DNA of 64,000 nucleotides from Natronomonas salinimetallica (GCF_013839515.1 NZ_JACDNQ010000011.1:33373-97372); one strand, 5' to 3'; positions 35,044 through 44,156 are shown, counted from the stretch's first letter. Notes: generated from the letters alone by a model not told the origin. Program-made: numbers and translations.

Positions 35044-36489
35044 ATGGGCGCCATCGAGGAGATATATGCGGACCTCGACGCCGACGTCTCCGAGGAGGAG
35101 TTCCGTGAGGCCGTCGAAGCGAAAGTCGAACAGATGGGCGGACTCGCTGACGAAGAGACCGCGGCGATGCTCATCGCGCACGATCTCGACGGGGGCGAAG
35201 TCGAGACGGTCGCCGACATCGAACCCGGCCTAGAGGAGGTGAAGTTCCTCGGTAAGGTGACTGGGGTCGGCGAGCTCCGGACCTTCGAGCGCGACGGCGA
35301 GGACGGCGAAGACGAGGGGCACGTCCTGAACCTCGACGTCGCCGACGAATCGGGAGCCGTCCGGGTCGCGCTGTGGGATGCGGACGCGGTCGCCGCCGAG
35401 GCGGAGATCGCGGCCGGCGACGTCTTCCGCATCAAGGGCCGCCCAAAAGACGGGTACAACGGGGTCGAGGTCAGCGCAGACCGTCTCGAACCCGACGAGG
35501 AGGCCACCGTCGACGTCGACGTCGGCGGGCGGGTGACCGCGGATTCGTTGTCGCTGGGACAGTCCGACGTGAACGTCCGGGGGGTCGTCCTCGACACCGG
35601 ATCGATTCGGACGTTCGACCGGGACGACGGCACCGAAGGGCGCGTCTCGAATCTGACGCTCGGCGACGAGACGGGCCGGGTCCGGGTGACGCTGTGGGAC
35701 GAGCGCGCTGATACCGTCGAGCGCGTCGAGGCCGGCGAAAGCGTCGAGATCGTCGACGGCTACGTCCGCGAGCGCGACGGCTCGCTCGAGCTCCACGTCG
35801 GCTCCCGAAGCGAGATCGACGAACTCGACGAGGCCGTCGAGTTCACGCCCGAGGCGACCGATATCGATTCGATCGAGATCGGCCAGACGGTCGATATCGC
35901 GGGCGTCGTTCGGTCGGCCGATCCGAAGCGGACGTTCGATCGCGACGACGGCAGCGAGGGGCAGGTTCGGAACGTCCGCCTACAGGATACGACAGACGAT
36001 ATCCGCGTCGCGCTGTGGGGCGAGAAGGCCGACATCGAGCTCGCCCCCGGCGACGAGGTGTTCTGTGCCGACGTCGAGATACAGGAGGGGTGGCAGGACG
36101 ATCTCGAAGCCTCCGCCGGGTGGCGCTCGACGGTGGTCGTCGTCGAGGACGCGGAGCCGGAGCGGGGGGCCGAATCGGCCGGGCTCGATCAGTTCGGCGA
36201 CGGAGCGCGTGCGAACGGCTCGGCCGCGGATACGTCGTCGGCCGACGGCCCGTCGAACGGCGGCGATGAGGCTTCCGGCGGCGACGGCGACGGCGATCCG
36301 TCCGGAGCGGCCGGCGGCGAACCGGAGACATTCACCGGAACCGTCGTCCAACCCGGTGATCCGGTCATTCTCGACAGCGGCGAGGAGACTGTCCGCGTCG
36401 AAACCGACTCCGAGGTCCATCTCGGCCAGGAAGTCACCGTTCGGGGCCGCCGCGACGGCGATTCTTTCCTGGCGGACGACGTCTTCTAG
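35044..36489 (+). CDS. rpa: Replication protein A (single-stranded DNA-binding)
   Basis: 481 residues. The N-terminal helical part (MGAIEEIYADLDADVSEEEF) leads to three OB folds. Each has a recurring signature: GELRTFERDGEDG with VRVALWD, SIRTFDRDDGTEG with VRVTLWD, and KRTFDRDDGSEG with IRVALWG. A disordered Gly/Asp/Ser linker (about 385-430) precedes a short C-terminal OB-like strand segment (FTGTVVQPGDPVILDSGE). It lacks the zinc finger of some archaeal RPAs. It binds ssDNA in replication and repair. It is followed by histone and deacetylase genes. Confidence 0.92.
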   Translation: MGAIEEIYADLDADVSEEEFREAVEAKVEQMGGLADEETAAMLIAHDLDGGEVETVADIEPGLEEVKFLGKVTGVGELRTFERDGEDGEDEGHVLNLDVADESGAVRVALWDADAVAAEAEIAAGDVFRIKGRPKDGYNGVEVSADRLEPDEEATVDVDVGGRVTADSLSLGQSDVNVRGVVLDTGSIRTFDRDDGTEGRVSNLTLGDETGRVRVTLWDERADTVERVEAGESVEIVDGYVRERDGSLELHVGSRSEIDELDEAVEFTPEATDIDSIEIGQTVDIAGVVRSADPKRTFDRDDGSEGQVRNVRLQDTTDDIRVALWGEKADIELAPGDEVFCADVEIQEGWQDDLEASAGWRSTVVVVEDAEPERGAESAGLDQFGDGARANGSAADTSSADGPSNGGDEASGGDGDGDPSGAAGGEPETFTGTVVQPGDPVILDSGEETVRVETDSEVHLGQEVTVRGRRDGDSFLADDVF

Positions 36490-36507
36490 TTCGCCAGAGG
36501 CTCGCAA

Positions 36508-36516
36508 AGATTAAGG
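36508..36516 (+). promoter_or_regulatory. TATA-like box of the histone gene
   Basis: AGATTAAGG centred about 28 bp upstream of the histone ATG at 36540, giving the histone-deacetylase pair its own leaderless promoter separate from rpa. Confidence 0.5.
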
Positions 36517-36539
36517 CCGACTCGCCCCCGGTGTGGTGT

Positions 36540-36977
36540 ATGAGCGTCGAGTTACCGTTCGCCCCGGTCGATACGGTCATCCGACGGAACGCCGGGCAGC
36601 TTCGGGTTAGCGCCGACGCGGCCGAAGAGCTCGCCCGACGAATCCAGGCCCGCGGGGCCGAACTGGCCGAAGACGCCGCCCGAAAGGCGACCCAGGACGG
36701 TCGGAAAACCCTGATGGCGGAGGATTTCGACGCTACAACCGTCGATAAAGATCTCCTCGAGCTACCGATCGCGCCGATCGATCGGATCGCTAGACTCGAT
36801 ATCGATGACCAATATCGGGTATCGATGAACGCCCGAATCGCCCTCGCGGGCGAACTCGAATCGTACGCCGACACCGTCGCCACCGCGGCCGCCATCCTCG
36901 CGCGGCACGCGGACCGGCGCACGGTCAAGGCCGATGACATCACCACGTACTACGAACTCGAACCGTACTTCGAATGA
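36540..36977 (+). CDS. hstA: Archaeal histone, fused doublet
   Basis: 145 residues made of two histone folds end to end. The first, about 1-70, begins LPFAPVDTVIRRNAGQLRVS and continues ARKATQDGRKTLMAEDF. The second, about 74-145, begins LPIAPIDRIARLDIDDQYRVS and contains ADRRTVKADDITTYYEL. This is the haloarchaeal pseudo-dimer form. It is far less basic than eukaryotic or methanogen histones, as is normal for halophiles, so its role may be regulatory rather than bulk compaction. Its stop overlaps the deacetylase start (ATGA). Confidence 0.96.
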   Translation: MSVELPFAPVDTVIRRNAGQLRVSADAAEELARRIQARGAELAEDAARKATQDGRKTLMAEDFDATTVDKDLLELPIAPIDRIARLDIDDQYRVSMNARIALAGELESYADTVATAAAILARHADRRTVKADDITTYYELEPYFE

Positions 36978-37984
36978 GGTTCGGCTACCGAGATATCTGT
37001 CTGGAACACGATACCGGCCCGCGGCACCCGGAGACGGCCGACCGGCTTCGGGCGATCCGTCGGGGATTAGCCAGACGTCACGGCGTCGAGTACCGGGAGG
37101 GGTCGCTTGCCGACCGCGACGCTATCGAAGCGGTCCACGACCCGGAGTACGTCGCCGACGTCGAGGCGTTTTGCGCCGACGGCGGCGGCACCTGGGATGC
37201 CGATACCGTTGCGGTCGAAGAGACGTGGGAGGCAGCGTTCGCCTCCGCCGGACTCGCTTGCTGGGCCGTCAACGAGGCCCTCGACGGCGCGAACGGCCGC
37301 CGGACGCCGTTCTCCATCGGCCGGCCCCCCGGACATCACGCCGAGTTCGACGAGGCGATGGGATTTTGTTTCTTCAACAACGCCGCCGTCGCCGCCCAGC
37401 AGGCGATCAACCACGAGGGCAACGGCGTCGACCGGGCGGTCATCTTCGATTGGGACGTCCACCACGGAAACGGCACGCAGGACATCTTTTACGACCAGGA
37501 CGACGTGTTTTACGCGTCGATTCACGAGCAGGGACTCTTTCCGGGGACCGGTGACGTCGACGAAACCGGCGGGCCGAACGCCCGGAGGACGATCCTCAAC
37601 GCCCCGCTGCCCGGCGGGAGCGGCGACGACGAGTACGCCGCGTTCCTCAACGGTCTTCTCGCCCCGTCGATGGAGCGGTTCGACCCGGACCTGTTCATCG
37701 TCAGTGCCGGCTTCGACGCCCATCGAAACGACCCTATCTCCCGAATGCGCGTTTCGACGGAGGGGTACGGCTATCTGACCGATCGCGTCAGGACGATCGC
37801 CGACAGCCACGACGCCGCCCTCGCGTTCGTCCTGGAGGGCGGCTACGGACTCGACGCGCTCTCGGAGTCCGTCGGGATGGTCCACGAAGTCTTCGACGGC
37901 CGCGAACCGATCACGCCCGACGGGGACGTCGTCTCGAAGGCCGAACGCGTCATGGACGACGTTCGGGACGCCCACGGGCTGTGA
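36974..37984 (+). CDS. hdaI: Histone deacetylase family protein
   Basis: 336 residues. Class II-like deacetylase: GRPPGHHAEFDEAMGFCFFNN with catalytic His121/His122, zinc ligands in FDWDVHHGNGTQD (Asp159, Asp161, His163), the FSAGFDAH-equivalent SAGFDAHRNDP, and LEGGYGLDAL. It is translationally coupled to the histone gene, which is strong context for a protein-lysine deacetylase acting on chromatin or associated proteins. The gene symbol follows Haloferax usage. Confidence 0.94.
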   Translation: MRFGYRDICLEHDTGPRHPETADRLRAIRRGLARRHGVEYREGSLADRDAIEAVHDPEYVADVEAFCADGGGTWDADTVAVEETWEAAFASAGLACWAVNEALDGANGRRTPFSIGRPPGHHAEFDEAMGFCFFNNAAVAAQQAINHEGNGVDRAVIFDWDVHHGNGTQDIFYDQDDVFYASIHEQGLFPGTGDVDETGGPNARRTILNAPLPGGSGDDEYAAFLNGLLAPSMERFDPDLFIVSAGFDAHRNDPISRMRVSTEGYGYLTDRVRTIADSHDAALAFVLEGGYGLDALSESVGMVHEVFDGREPITPDGDVVSKAERVMDDVRDAHGL

Positions 37985-37987
37985 CGA

Positions 37988-39337
37988 TCACGGATCCGGA
38001 TCGAAGTATTCGGCGAGTTCCCTCCCGAACTGTTCGGACAGCGCCGTCAGATCCCCTCCGGCGAGGATCTCGTGGCGTGTCTCTAGTGCGGACTCGACGT
38101 GTGGCCCGAGCGAAACGTCGAACAGCTTCGTCTCGACGAGCCCCGCCGGCGTCCGCGCCTCCCGCCTCCGTTCGACGACGTAGCGTCCCTCGTCGTCGAC
38201 GTAGGGGCCGACGACGTCGTCGTCACGGTACGCCTCGTAAAACCCCTCGGCGTGTTCTCTGGTGCCCACCGGCGGTCCGCCGTGTCGGACGATCGCGGGG
38301 AGTGTTCCGACGCTGCACTCGACGAGCAGGACGGCCTCCCCGCCGTCGTCCGCGAAACACGCACTCCGTAGCGGCGCGAAGCCGGCACGCCCGAGGGCAC
38401 CCTCGACGCCGTCGAGGGACTTCTCCAGCTGTGGATACAGCTGATCGTCGACGATATCCGGCGTCGGGAACCGAACCGCGACCGGCGTCGTCCCGCGGTC
38501 GGCGACCGCCGCGCGAACGTCGGCCGCCGACAGCGGGTCGCGCTCGCGCGGCTCGAGCAGGCCGGGACGGGGGTCCTCCGAGAGCGCGCGCGCGTAGTGG
38601 ATCGTTCGGGCGACGTTTCGGGCCGAACAGACCGCCGCGACGTTTCGCTCCGGGTCGGTCGGATCGATGACGACGAGCGGATCGTCGAACGGTCGACGGC
38701 CGTGGCCCTCGGGATCGAGCCGGACCGGAGGGGTCCAGTCGGCGGCGGCCGTAACGAACGGGCGGAATCCACCGTACTCCAACACGAGCAGTTCCGTCAG
38801 AAACCCCGAGAACCCCTTGGTCCGGAGGTCGCTCCCGTACGTTCCAATGGCCGAGAGGAACGCCTTGGCGACCCGAACGTCGTCCGCGACCGGGCCGATC
38901 CGATCCGCCAGATACGACGTATGAAACGGTGTCCGGTCGACCGCCGACCGGATCTCGCTCGCGTCCTCGACGGCATAACACGGGACACAGTCCACGTCGA
39001 ATCCCCGATACTGCCCCTTGACGTATGGGTGTTCGGCGAACTCCTCGTGGCCGTCGGGGAGCACGGCGTGGCCAACTTCGAGGCCGTACCGTTCGAGTTG
39101 CTCCCGGCCGAGATCCGGCGAGAACAACACGAACAGATCGATATCGCGGTCCCCGGCGAGCCAGGTCCCGCGGGCCGTCGACCCGACGAGTCGCGTCTCG
39201 GCCGTGACCGGCAACCCCGCGATGGCCGCCGTCGCCCGTTCTGTGAGGCCCTCGACGGCCGATTCAAGCGCCTCTCTCTCCGGCTCCTCGGGGACGACGC
39301 GGTCGCGAACCTCCTCGACGACCGATTCGAACGACAT
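37988..39337 (-). CDS. cca: CCA tRNA nucleotidyltransferase, archaeal class I
   Basis: 449 residues. The nucleotidyltransferase motif LVGSTARGTWLAGDRDIDLFV (with the two metal-binding Asp) is followed by the archaeal-specific central and tail domains (RVAKAFLSAIGTYGSDLRTKGFSGFLTELLV, SARNVARTIHYARAL). It adds CCA to tRNAs, none of which encodes CCA in this window. Convergent with hdaI, 3 bp apart. Confidence 0.95.
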   Translation of the reverse strand: MSFESVVEEVRDRVVPEEPEREALESAVEGLTERATAAIAGLPVTAETRLVGSTARGTWLAGDRDIDLFVLFSPDLGREQLERYGLEVGHAVLPDGHEEFAEHPYVKGQYRGFDVDCVPCYAVEDASEIRSAVDRTPFHTSYLADRIGPVADDVRVAKAFLSAIGTYGSDLRTKGFSGFLTELLVLEYGGFRPFVTAAADWTPPVRLDPEGHGRRPFDDPLVVIDPTDPERNVAAVCSARNVARTIHYARALSEDPRPGLLEPRERDPLSAADVRAAVADRGTTPVAVRFPTPDIVDDQLYPQLEKSLDGVEGALGRAGFAPLRSACFADDGGEAVLLVECSVGTLPAIVRHGGPPVGTREHAEGFYEAYRDDDVVGPYVDDEGRYVVERRREARTPAGLVETKLFDVSLGPHVESALETRHEILAGGDLTALSEQFGRELAEYFDPDP

Positions 39338-39480
39338 ACCCGCGGTTTCGGCGTCGATTTATAAAACGTGTCGGTGGCGAGCCGCGGAACTCACTGCCCC
39401 GAGTGCGATCAATTGACAGACGTGGCGGCGATGAAACGAAAGCCATATCAAGCGAATCCAAGTATGGTGGAATGCGAAGG

Positions 39481-39553
39481 GCCGCCGTAGCTCAGTTGGT
39501 AGAGCACCACGCTGTTAACGTGGTTGTCCCAGGTTCGAGACCTGGCGGCGGCG
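39481..39553 (+). tRNA. tRNA-Asn (anticodon GTT)
   Basis: 73 nt. Acceptor GCCGCCG pairs with CGGCGGC, and the anticodon stem CCACG/CGTGG encloses loop CTGTTAA, giving GTT. T-arm CCAGG-TTCGAGA-CCTGG. Discriminator G, no encoded CCA, no intron. Confidence 0.95.
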
Positions 39554-39591
39554 TCGACGCTCTCGTCGCCTCACCGTTTGTTGCACCGATA

Positions 39592-40605
39592 TCACGCGTC
39601 AGCGCCGCCGTCGGGGAGCAACCCCAGGGCATCGGCGGCCTCGATCGGTGCCGGAACGTCGATCGATCGAAGTTCCGTGGACGCGCCGTCGGCCGCTCGG
39701 CGTCGGGCCCTGGCTCTCGATGCGTTCCCCTCCCGCATCGCCGCTGCCGCCTCGGCCATCAGTTCGGCGCGTTCGGTCGCGAGCGTCGCCCACTCGCGGG
39801 CGCGCTCCAACACGTCCGCGAGCGCCTCCCGGTCGACGGTGTCCGGCCGGGCCATCCCGTCGAACCCCTCCTCTAGGGCCGCCGCGGTCTCGATGGACGC
39901 GACTGCGCTGCGGTACCGCTCCGCGGCGCTCCCGAAGGCGGATACGGCGGCGTCGTACTCGCCGTCGTTCCAGCGATCGGTTGCCCGGTTGTACGCCCGG
40001 GTCCCGAAGTTCCTGTCGTTCCAGGCGTTTCCGAAAGTGTCGAGTACGTCCACCCGGCGGTCGTACTTCGGGAGCCTGTCCTCGATGTCGTCGGACATGA
40101 CGTGTGTCGGATCGTCGTCGTGGCCGAGCCCGAGTGCGTGTCCGAGTTCGTGTTTCGTCGTGGTCAACACGTCGCCGTAGGGGCGATCGGACGCGACGAC
40201 CTCGACGGTGACCGGCCGTTCCGGCCTGTGCTCGGGCTTCAAAAGCGGTGAGCAGCCAAGCACGTCAGCAGATGCGTGCTCTTGACACCCCTCGAGACCG
40301 GTCCGCCGATCCAAGAAGACGAGTTCGACATCGGGTGTGTCCTCGCCGACCACGAACGACACGTCGAAGCCGGCATATTCGGCGGCGTTCTCGTTCCAGT
40401 ACTCGACCGCCTCCGCCGAGAGTGTCTCGATATCGTGATCGCTCTCGCTCCGCTCGGTGACCGTAATCGTCGTCACCCCCGCAAGCGGGTGTTCGTCGGG
40501 GACGAGGACGCTGTCGGCCCGCTCGTCGACCTCGGTCCGGAGCGACGAACAGCCCGCAAGCGCGGCCACAGCACCGACGATCGCGTGACGCCGACGCAGT
40601 TCCAT
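39592..40605 (-). CDS. Matrixin-like zinc metalloprotease lipoprotein
   Basis: 337 residues from the ATG at 40605. The N-terminus MELRRRHAIVGAVAALAGCSS is a lipoprotein signal with lipobox LAGC. The catalytic motif KHELGHALGLGHDDDPTHVMS (HExxHxxGxxH with a downstream Met) is that of metzincins of the matrixin group. It is extended by a C-terminal helical, Ala/Arg/Glu-rich half (about 200-337) that looks coiled-coil. It probably acts outside the cell, attached by lipid. It contains several cysteines near the metal site (GCQEHASADVLGC). Confidence 0.82.
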   Translation of the reverse strand: MELRRRHAIVGAVAALAGCSSLRTEVDERADSVLVPDEHPLAGVTTITVTERSESDHDIETLSAEAVEYWNENAAEYAGFDVSFVVGEDTPDVELVFLDRRTGLEGCQEHASADVLGCSPLLKPEHRPERPVTVEVVASDRPYGDVLTTTKHELGHALGLGHDDDPTHVMSDDIEDRLPKYDRRVDVLDTFGNAWNDRNFGTRAYNRATDRWNDGEYDAAVSAFGSAAERYRSAVASIETAAALEEGFDGMARPDTVDREALADVLERAREWATLATERAELMAEAAAAMREGNASRARARRRAADGASTELRSIDVPAPIEAADALGLLPDGGADA

Positions 40606-40643
40606 ACCGCATGTAAGGAGCGAGGCCACCTATATTCCGCGGC

Positions 40644-40727
40644 TATAGTAAACATCGCAACTATGTACACATCGATCGCACTGCCGCCGTGCGATCGAGT
40701 GTGTCTTGTCTTCCGATCTCTACTATA
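40644..40727. repeat. Foldback element, D family (D1, intact)
   Basis: 84 bp, ends TATAGTA and TACTATA, folding back through CGATCGCAC/GTGCGATCG around CTGCCGCC. The same element, in opposite orientation, is present at 62297-62792 but split by an insertion. The rest of the 330-bp gap between the protease and tRNA-Met (to 40935) shows no gene that I can support. Confidence 0.85.
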
Positions 40728-40935
40728 CTCACCACAGCCGCCGCAGCATGCGTCTACTCGTCGTGAACGTCTCACCGGCAGTCGCGGCGTCGAAGCGCGG
40801 CCGCTGCCGTATCGGATCGTACGGACCGACGCTCGGATCCGACTTCGGTACGGGCCGTCTGTCCGCCGCCCGACTGCGCTTTGCCGTCCGATATCCGGCA
40901 GACTGAAGAGGAACGGGCCGGTATCCGATACCGGA

Positions 40936-41040
40936 GGGCCCTTAGCTCAGTGGTCAGAGCGCTCGGCTCATATTCCCGGCCGCCCCCGGGCGGTGGGATG
41001 GGATACCGAGTGGTCGCCGGTTCGAACCCGGCAGGGCCCA
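40936..41040 (+). tRNA. Elongator tRNA-Met (CAT) with intron
   Basis: 105 nt; without the intron 73 nt. Acceptor GGGCCCT pairs with AGGGCCC, and discriminator A follows. The anticodon stem CTCGG/CCGAG holds loop CTCATA plus A. A 32-nt intron (about 40973-41004, GC-rich and self-pairing) sits after position 37, the canonical archaeal site. T-arm GCCGG-TTCGAAC-CCGGC. The presence of an intron at 37/38 and the sequence identify the elongator rather than initiator tRNA. Confidence 0.92.
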
Positions 41041-41132
41041 TGAAGCCTCCGAGCGACAGCGAGGAGTGCTGAACGACGCCTGCCGGGTTCGAATCCTACG
41101 AGTCGCGCACAGCGGAGCGAGCACGTCTCGTT
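41041..41132. other. Degenerate tRNA-Met 3' fragment region
   Basis: Between the tRNA and the repeated 3' ends lies a partial T-arm-like sequence (GCCGGGTTCGAATCCTACGA near 41084) and GAGCGA/AGCGAG-rich DNA. There is no gene. Confidence 0.45.
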
Positions 41133-41382
41133 CCGGTTCGAACCCGGCAGGGCCCATCCGTTCTGTGACGAACGCACGTGAGGAGCGAAGCGATTCACTG
41201 CCGGTTCGGGCCCTGCCACGAGCGAGCAAAGCGAGTGAAGTGGCTCCGGTTCGAACCCGGCAGGGCCCATCCGTTCTGCGACGAACGCACGTGAGGAGCG
41301 AAGCGATTCACTGCCGGTTCGGGCCCTGCCACGAGCGAGCAAAGCGAGTGAAGTGGCTCCGGTTCGAACCCGGCAGGGCCCA
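41133..41382. repeat. Repeated tRNA-Met 3' ends in a 113-bp tandem duplication
   Basis: The last 24 bp of tRNA-Met (CCGGTTCGAACCCGGCAGGG plus CCCA) recur exactly at 41133, 41246 and 41359. The last two copies end 113-bp direct repeats, 41157-41269 and 41270-41382, that differ by about one base. Each unit also contains a decayed T-arm (GCCGGTTCGGGCCCTGCC). The remaining 100 bp to the next gene (41383-41485) shows no feature beyond its promoter region. Confidence 0.92.
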
Positions 41383-41485
41383 CGCCGATACGGCGGACGG
41401 ATGCGGGGAGTCAGCCGGCGGGGCCTACAGCCCGGAACAGCACAGGTCGGTGGACTTAGTACGGAGGCGTCGAAAGGGGGTCGGT

Positions 41486-42337
41486 ATGAACGTTGTAGAC
41501 GCGATGACGCCACGGTCGGAGGTGGTCACCGTCGAGATTCCGGGGACCCGCGAGGACGTACTCGAATATCTACAGGACCGCGGCTTCTCGTCGGTACCCG
41601 TCATTCGGGTGGACGACGACGGCGAGCAGTTCCGTGGGCTCGTGACCCGCGAATCGCTCATCGAACAGCCCGACGAGGATCAACTGGCGCTTCTCACGCG
41701 GGATGTCCCGACGATCGGCCGATCCGAGTCCCTGACCAAACTCGCGGAACTCGTCATCGACTCCGAGGAACGTCGGATTCCCGTGGTCGAGGACGACGAA
41801 CTCGTCGGCATCGTAACGGTCACCGATATCGTCCGATCAATCGCCGAAGGCCAACAGAACGGTGAAACGACGGTCGGTGGATTGGCGACGCGGGAGATCA
41901 ACACGGTGTACCAGAACACGCCGTTGCCAATCACCGAACGGGAACTGTCGTACGCGGACGTCCCCTACGCCGTCGTGTTGGATGATGACGGCAGACAAAC
42001 CGGGATGATAACCGAGGTCGATATCATCGAGGTCGCCCGCGTCGTACAGGGCGAGTCGAATCCGGGTGACGCCGTTGCAAACCAGGACGACGACTGGATG
42101 TGGGAAGGAATCAAAGCGGTCGAAAGCCGGTCGATGCCGACACTGAACGTCGAAATCCCGTCGACCGCGGTCTCGGAGTTCATGAGCGACGATCTAATTA
42201 CGGTCTCGAGGACCCGAACCGCCCGCGAAACCGCACAGTTGATGCTCTCGAACGACATCGAGCAGATCCCGCTGCTTTCGGGCGACGAACTCGTTGGCAT
42301 CGTCCGGGACGTCGACCTCTTGGAGGCGCTCGCATGA
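41486..42337 (+). CDS. CBS-domain protein (four CBS motifs)
   Basis: 283 residues forming two CBS pairs: VVDAMTPRSEVVTVEIPGTREDVLEYL, DVPTIGRSESLTKLAELVIDSEERRIPVVEDDELVGIVTVTDIV, a variant third unit, and SEFMSDDLITVSRTRTARETAQLML with IPLLSGDELVGIVRDVDLL. It has no effector domain, so it probably senses adenosyl nucleotides and acts on a partner. Its stop overlaps the glyS start (ATGA), a coupling that suggests a link to translation or energy state. Confidence 0.9.
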   Translation: MNVVDAMTPRSEVVTVEIPGTREDVLEYLQDRGFSSVPVIRVDDDGEQFRGLVTRESLIEQPDEDQLALLTRDVPTIGRSESLTKLAELVIDSEERRIPVVEDDELVGIVTVTDIVRSIAEGQQNGETTVGGLATREINTVYQNTPLPITERELSYADVPYAVVLDDDGRQTGMITEVDIIEVARVVQGESNPGDAVANQDDDWMWEGIKAVESRSMPTLNVEIPSTAVSEFMSDDLITVSRTRTARETAQLMLSNDIEQIPLLSGDELVGIVRDVDLLEALA

Positions 42338-44070
42338 GCGAAACGGCGGCTCTCGCCGAACTCGCGAAACGCCGCGGGTTCTTTTTCGCCTCGAACGGGG
42401 CGTACGGCGGTACCGCCGGTTTCTATACGTACGGCCCCGAGGGTGCAGCCCTCAAACGGAACATCGAAGACGCCTGGCGGGACCTCTTCGTCCGCAAACT
42501 CGGGAACGTAGAACTCGAAGCGCCGACCGTGATGCCCGAGGCGGTGTTCGAAGCGTCCGGCCACCTCGACGGCTTCGACGACATGATCGTCGAGTGTGCC
42601 GAGTGCGGTGCGACTCACCGCGCCGACCACCTCGTCGAGGACGCCGTCCCCGATATCGAGGATGCGGAGGCGCTCGGGACCGATCGGGTCGGAGAACTCA
42701 TCGCCGAACACGACGTCGTCTGTCCCTCCTGCGAAGCCGAACTCGCGGACGCCCCTGTCGATGAGTTCAACCTCATGTTCGGGACGAACATCGGCCCCGG
42801 TTCGGCGTCGCCGGGCTATCTCCGTCCCGAGACGGCACAGGGCATCTTCGTCGAGTTCCCCCGGCTGAAGGAGTACGCCAGAAATCAACTCCCCTTCGGC
42901 GTCGCCCAGATCGGGCGGGCCTACCGAAACGAAATCTCCCCCCGTCGGGCACTGGTCCGCGTCCGGGAGTTCACGCAGGCCGAACTGGAGCATTTCATCG
43001 ATCCCGAGCGCGACGAACCCCCGATCGATCGGGTCGCCGACGTCGAGTTGCCGCTGTACCCTGCGACGGCACAACACGCTGACGACGGCGAACCTGAACC
43101 CCACACGGTCCGAGAGGCCCTCGACGACGGAATCGTCGGAAGCGAGTGGGTCGCGTATTATCTCGGGCGGGCGATGGAGTTCTACGAGCGGATCGGGATC
43201 GACATGGATCGGTTCCGGTATCGCCAGCACCTCAGCGGTGAACGGGCCCACTACGCCGCCGACTGCTGGGACGCCGAGACGGAACTCGGCGGCAACTGGA
43301 TCGAAGTGACCGGCTTCGCCTACCGGTCCGACTACGATCTCTCGAAACACGGCGAGTACGCCGAAGAGTCGTTCACGATCTTTCGGCAGTACGAGGAGCC
43401 GCGGACGGTCGAACGCGCGGCCGTCGACCCAGATATGAGCTACCTCGGACCGGAGTTCGGCGGCGAGGCGGCCGCGATCGCCGAGGCACTCGAGGCACTC
43501 GCCGCACGCGACCGATCGGCGTTCGACGGCGACGAGGTCGGCGTCAACATCGACGGCGAGACGTATACGATCCCCGTCAAGAAGACCGGCTTCGCCGTCG
43601 AAGAACAGACCGAAGCCGGTGAACACATCACGCCACACGTCGTCGAACCCTCGTTCGGCGTCGACCGCCTCGTTTATAGCGTGTTGATCCACGGCCTGGA
43701 GGCCGATACTGTAGATGGTGAGGAGCGTTCGTTCCTCGAACTGTCGCCGACGATGGCCCCGACGACGGTCGCAGTCTTCCCGCTGATGACGAAGGACGGC
43801 CTCGACGATCGGGCCCGCTCGATCGCCGACCGACTTCGGGTCGAGGGCTTCGAGGTCAGCTACGACGACACCGGAAACATCGGCCGGCGCTACCGGAGAC
43901 AAGACGAGGTCGGAACGCCCTACTGCGTTACCGTCGATTACGAGACGAAAGAAGACGACACGGTGACGGTTCGAGAGCGTGATTCGACGGAGCAGACTCG
44001 GGTCCAGATCGAGGACCTCCCCGACGCGATCGGCCGGCTCGTCGCCGGTGAGACGCTATCGGAGCTGTGA
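42334..44070 (+). CDS. glyS: Glycyl-tRNA synthetase
   Basis: 578 residues, class II alpha2-type. Motif regions: GFFFASNGAYGGTAGFYTYGP at the N-terminus, two CxxC pairs (VECAECGATH and VCPSCEAEL) for zinc, LRPETAQGIFVEF, IGRAYRNEISPRRALVRVREFTQAELEHF (motif 2), PSFGVDRLVYSVL (motif 3), and the C-terminal anticodon-binding domain (VAVFPLMTKDGLDDRARSI). Complete and of usual length. Confidence 0.96.
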   Translation: MSETAALAELAKRRGFFFASNGAYGGTAGFYTYGPEGAALKRNIEDAWRDLFVRKLGNVELEAPTVMPEAVFEASGHLDGFDDMIVECAECGATHRADHLVEDAVPDIEDAEALGTDRVGELIAEHDVVCPSCEAELADAPVDEFNLMFGTNIGPGSASPGYLRPETAQGIFVEFPRLKEYARNQLPFGVAQIGRAYRNEISPRRALVRVREFTQAELEHFIDPERDEPPIDRVADVELPLYPATAQHADDGEPEPHTVREALDDGIVGSEWVAYYLGRAMEFYERIGIDMDRFRYRQHLSGERAHYAADCWDAETELGGNWIEVTGFAYRSDYDLSKHGEYAEESFTIFRQYEEPRTVERAAVDPDMSYLGPEFGGEAAAIAEALEALAARDRSAFDGDEVGVNIDGETYTIPVKKTGFAVEEQTEAGEHITPHVVEPSFGVDRLVYSVLIHGLEADTVDGEERSFLELSPTMAPTTVAVFPLMTKDGLDDRARSIADRLRVEGFEVSYDDTGNIGRRYRRQDEVGTPYCVTVDYETKEDDTVTVRERDSTEQTRVQIEDLPDAIGRLVAGETLSEL

Positions 44071-44156
44071 ACCGCGCTTGACGGCCACTACCTCCGCTGT
44101 CTTGGCCGCCCGATATCGGCCTATAGCTTTTATTCTCCCCGGAGGGAATGATCGGT

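Noticed and set aside
40706..40906. Small ORF before tRNA-Met
   Set aside because: It overlaps the D1 foldback element, has no promoter at leaderless distance and no recognisable composition.
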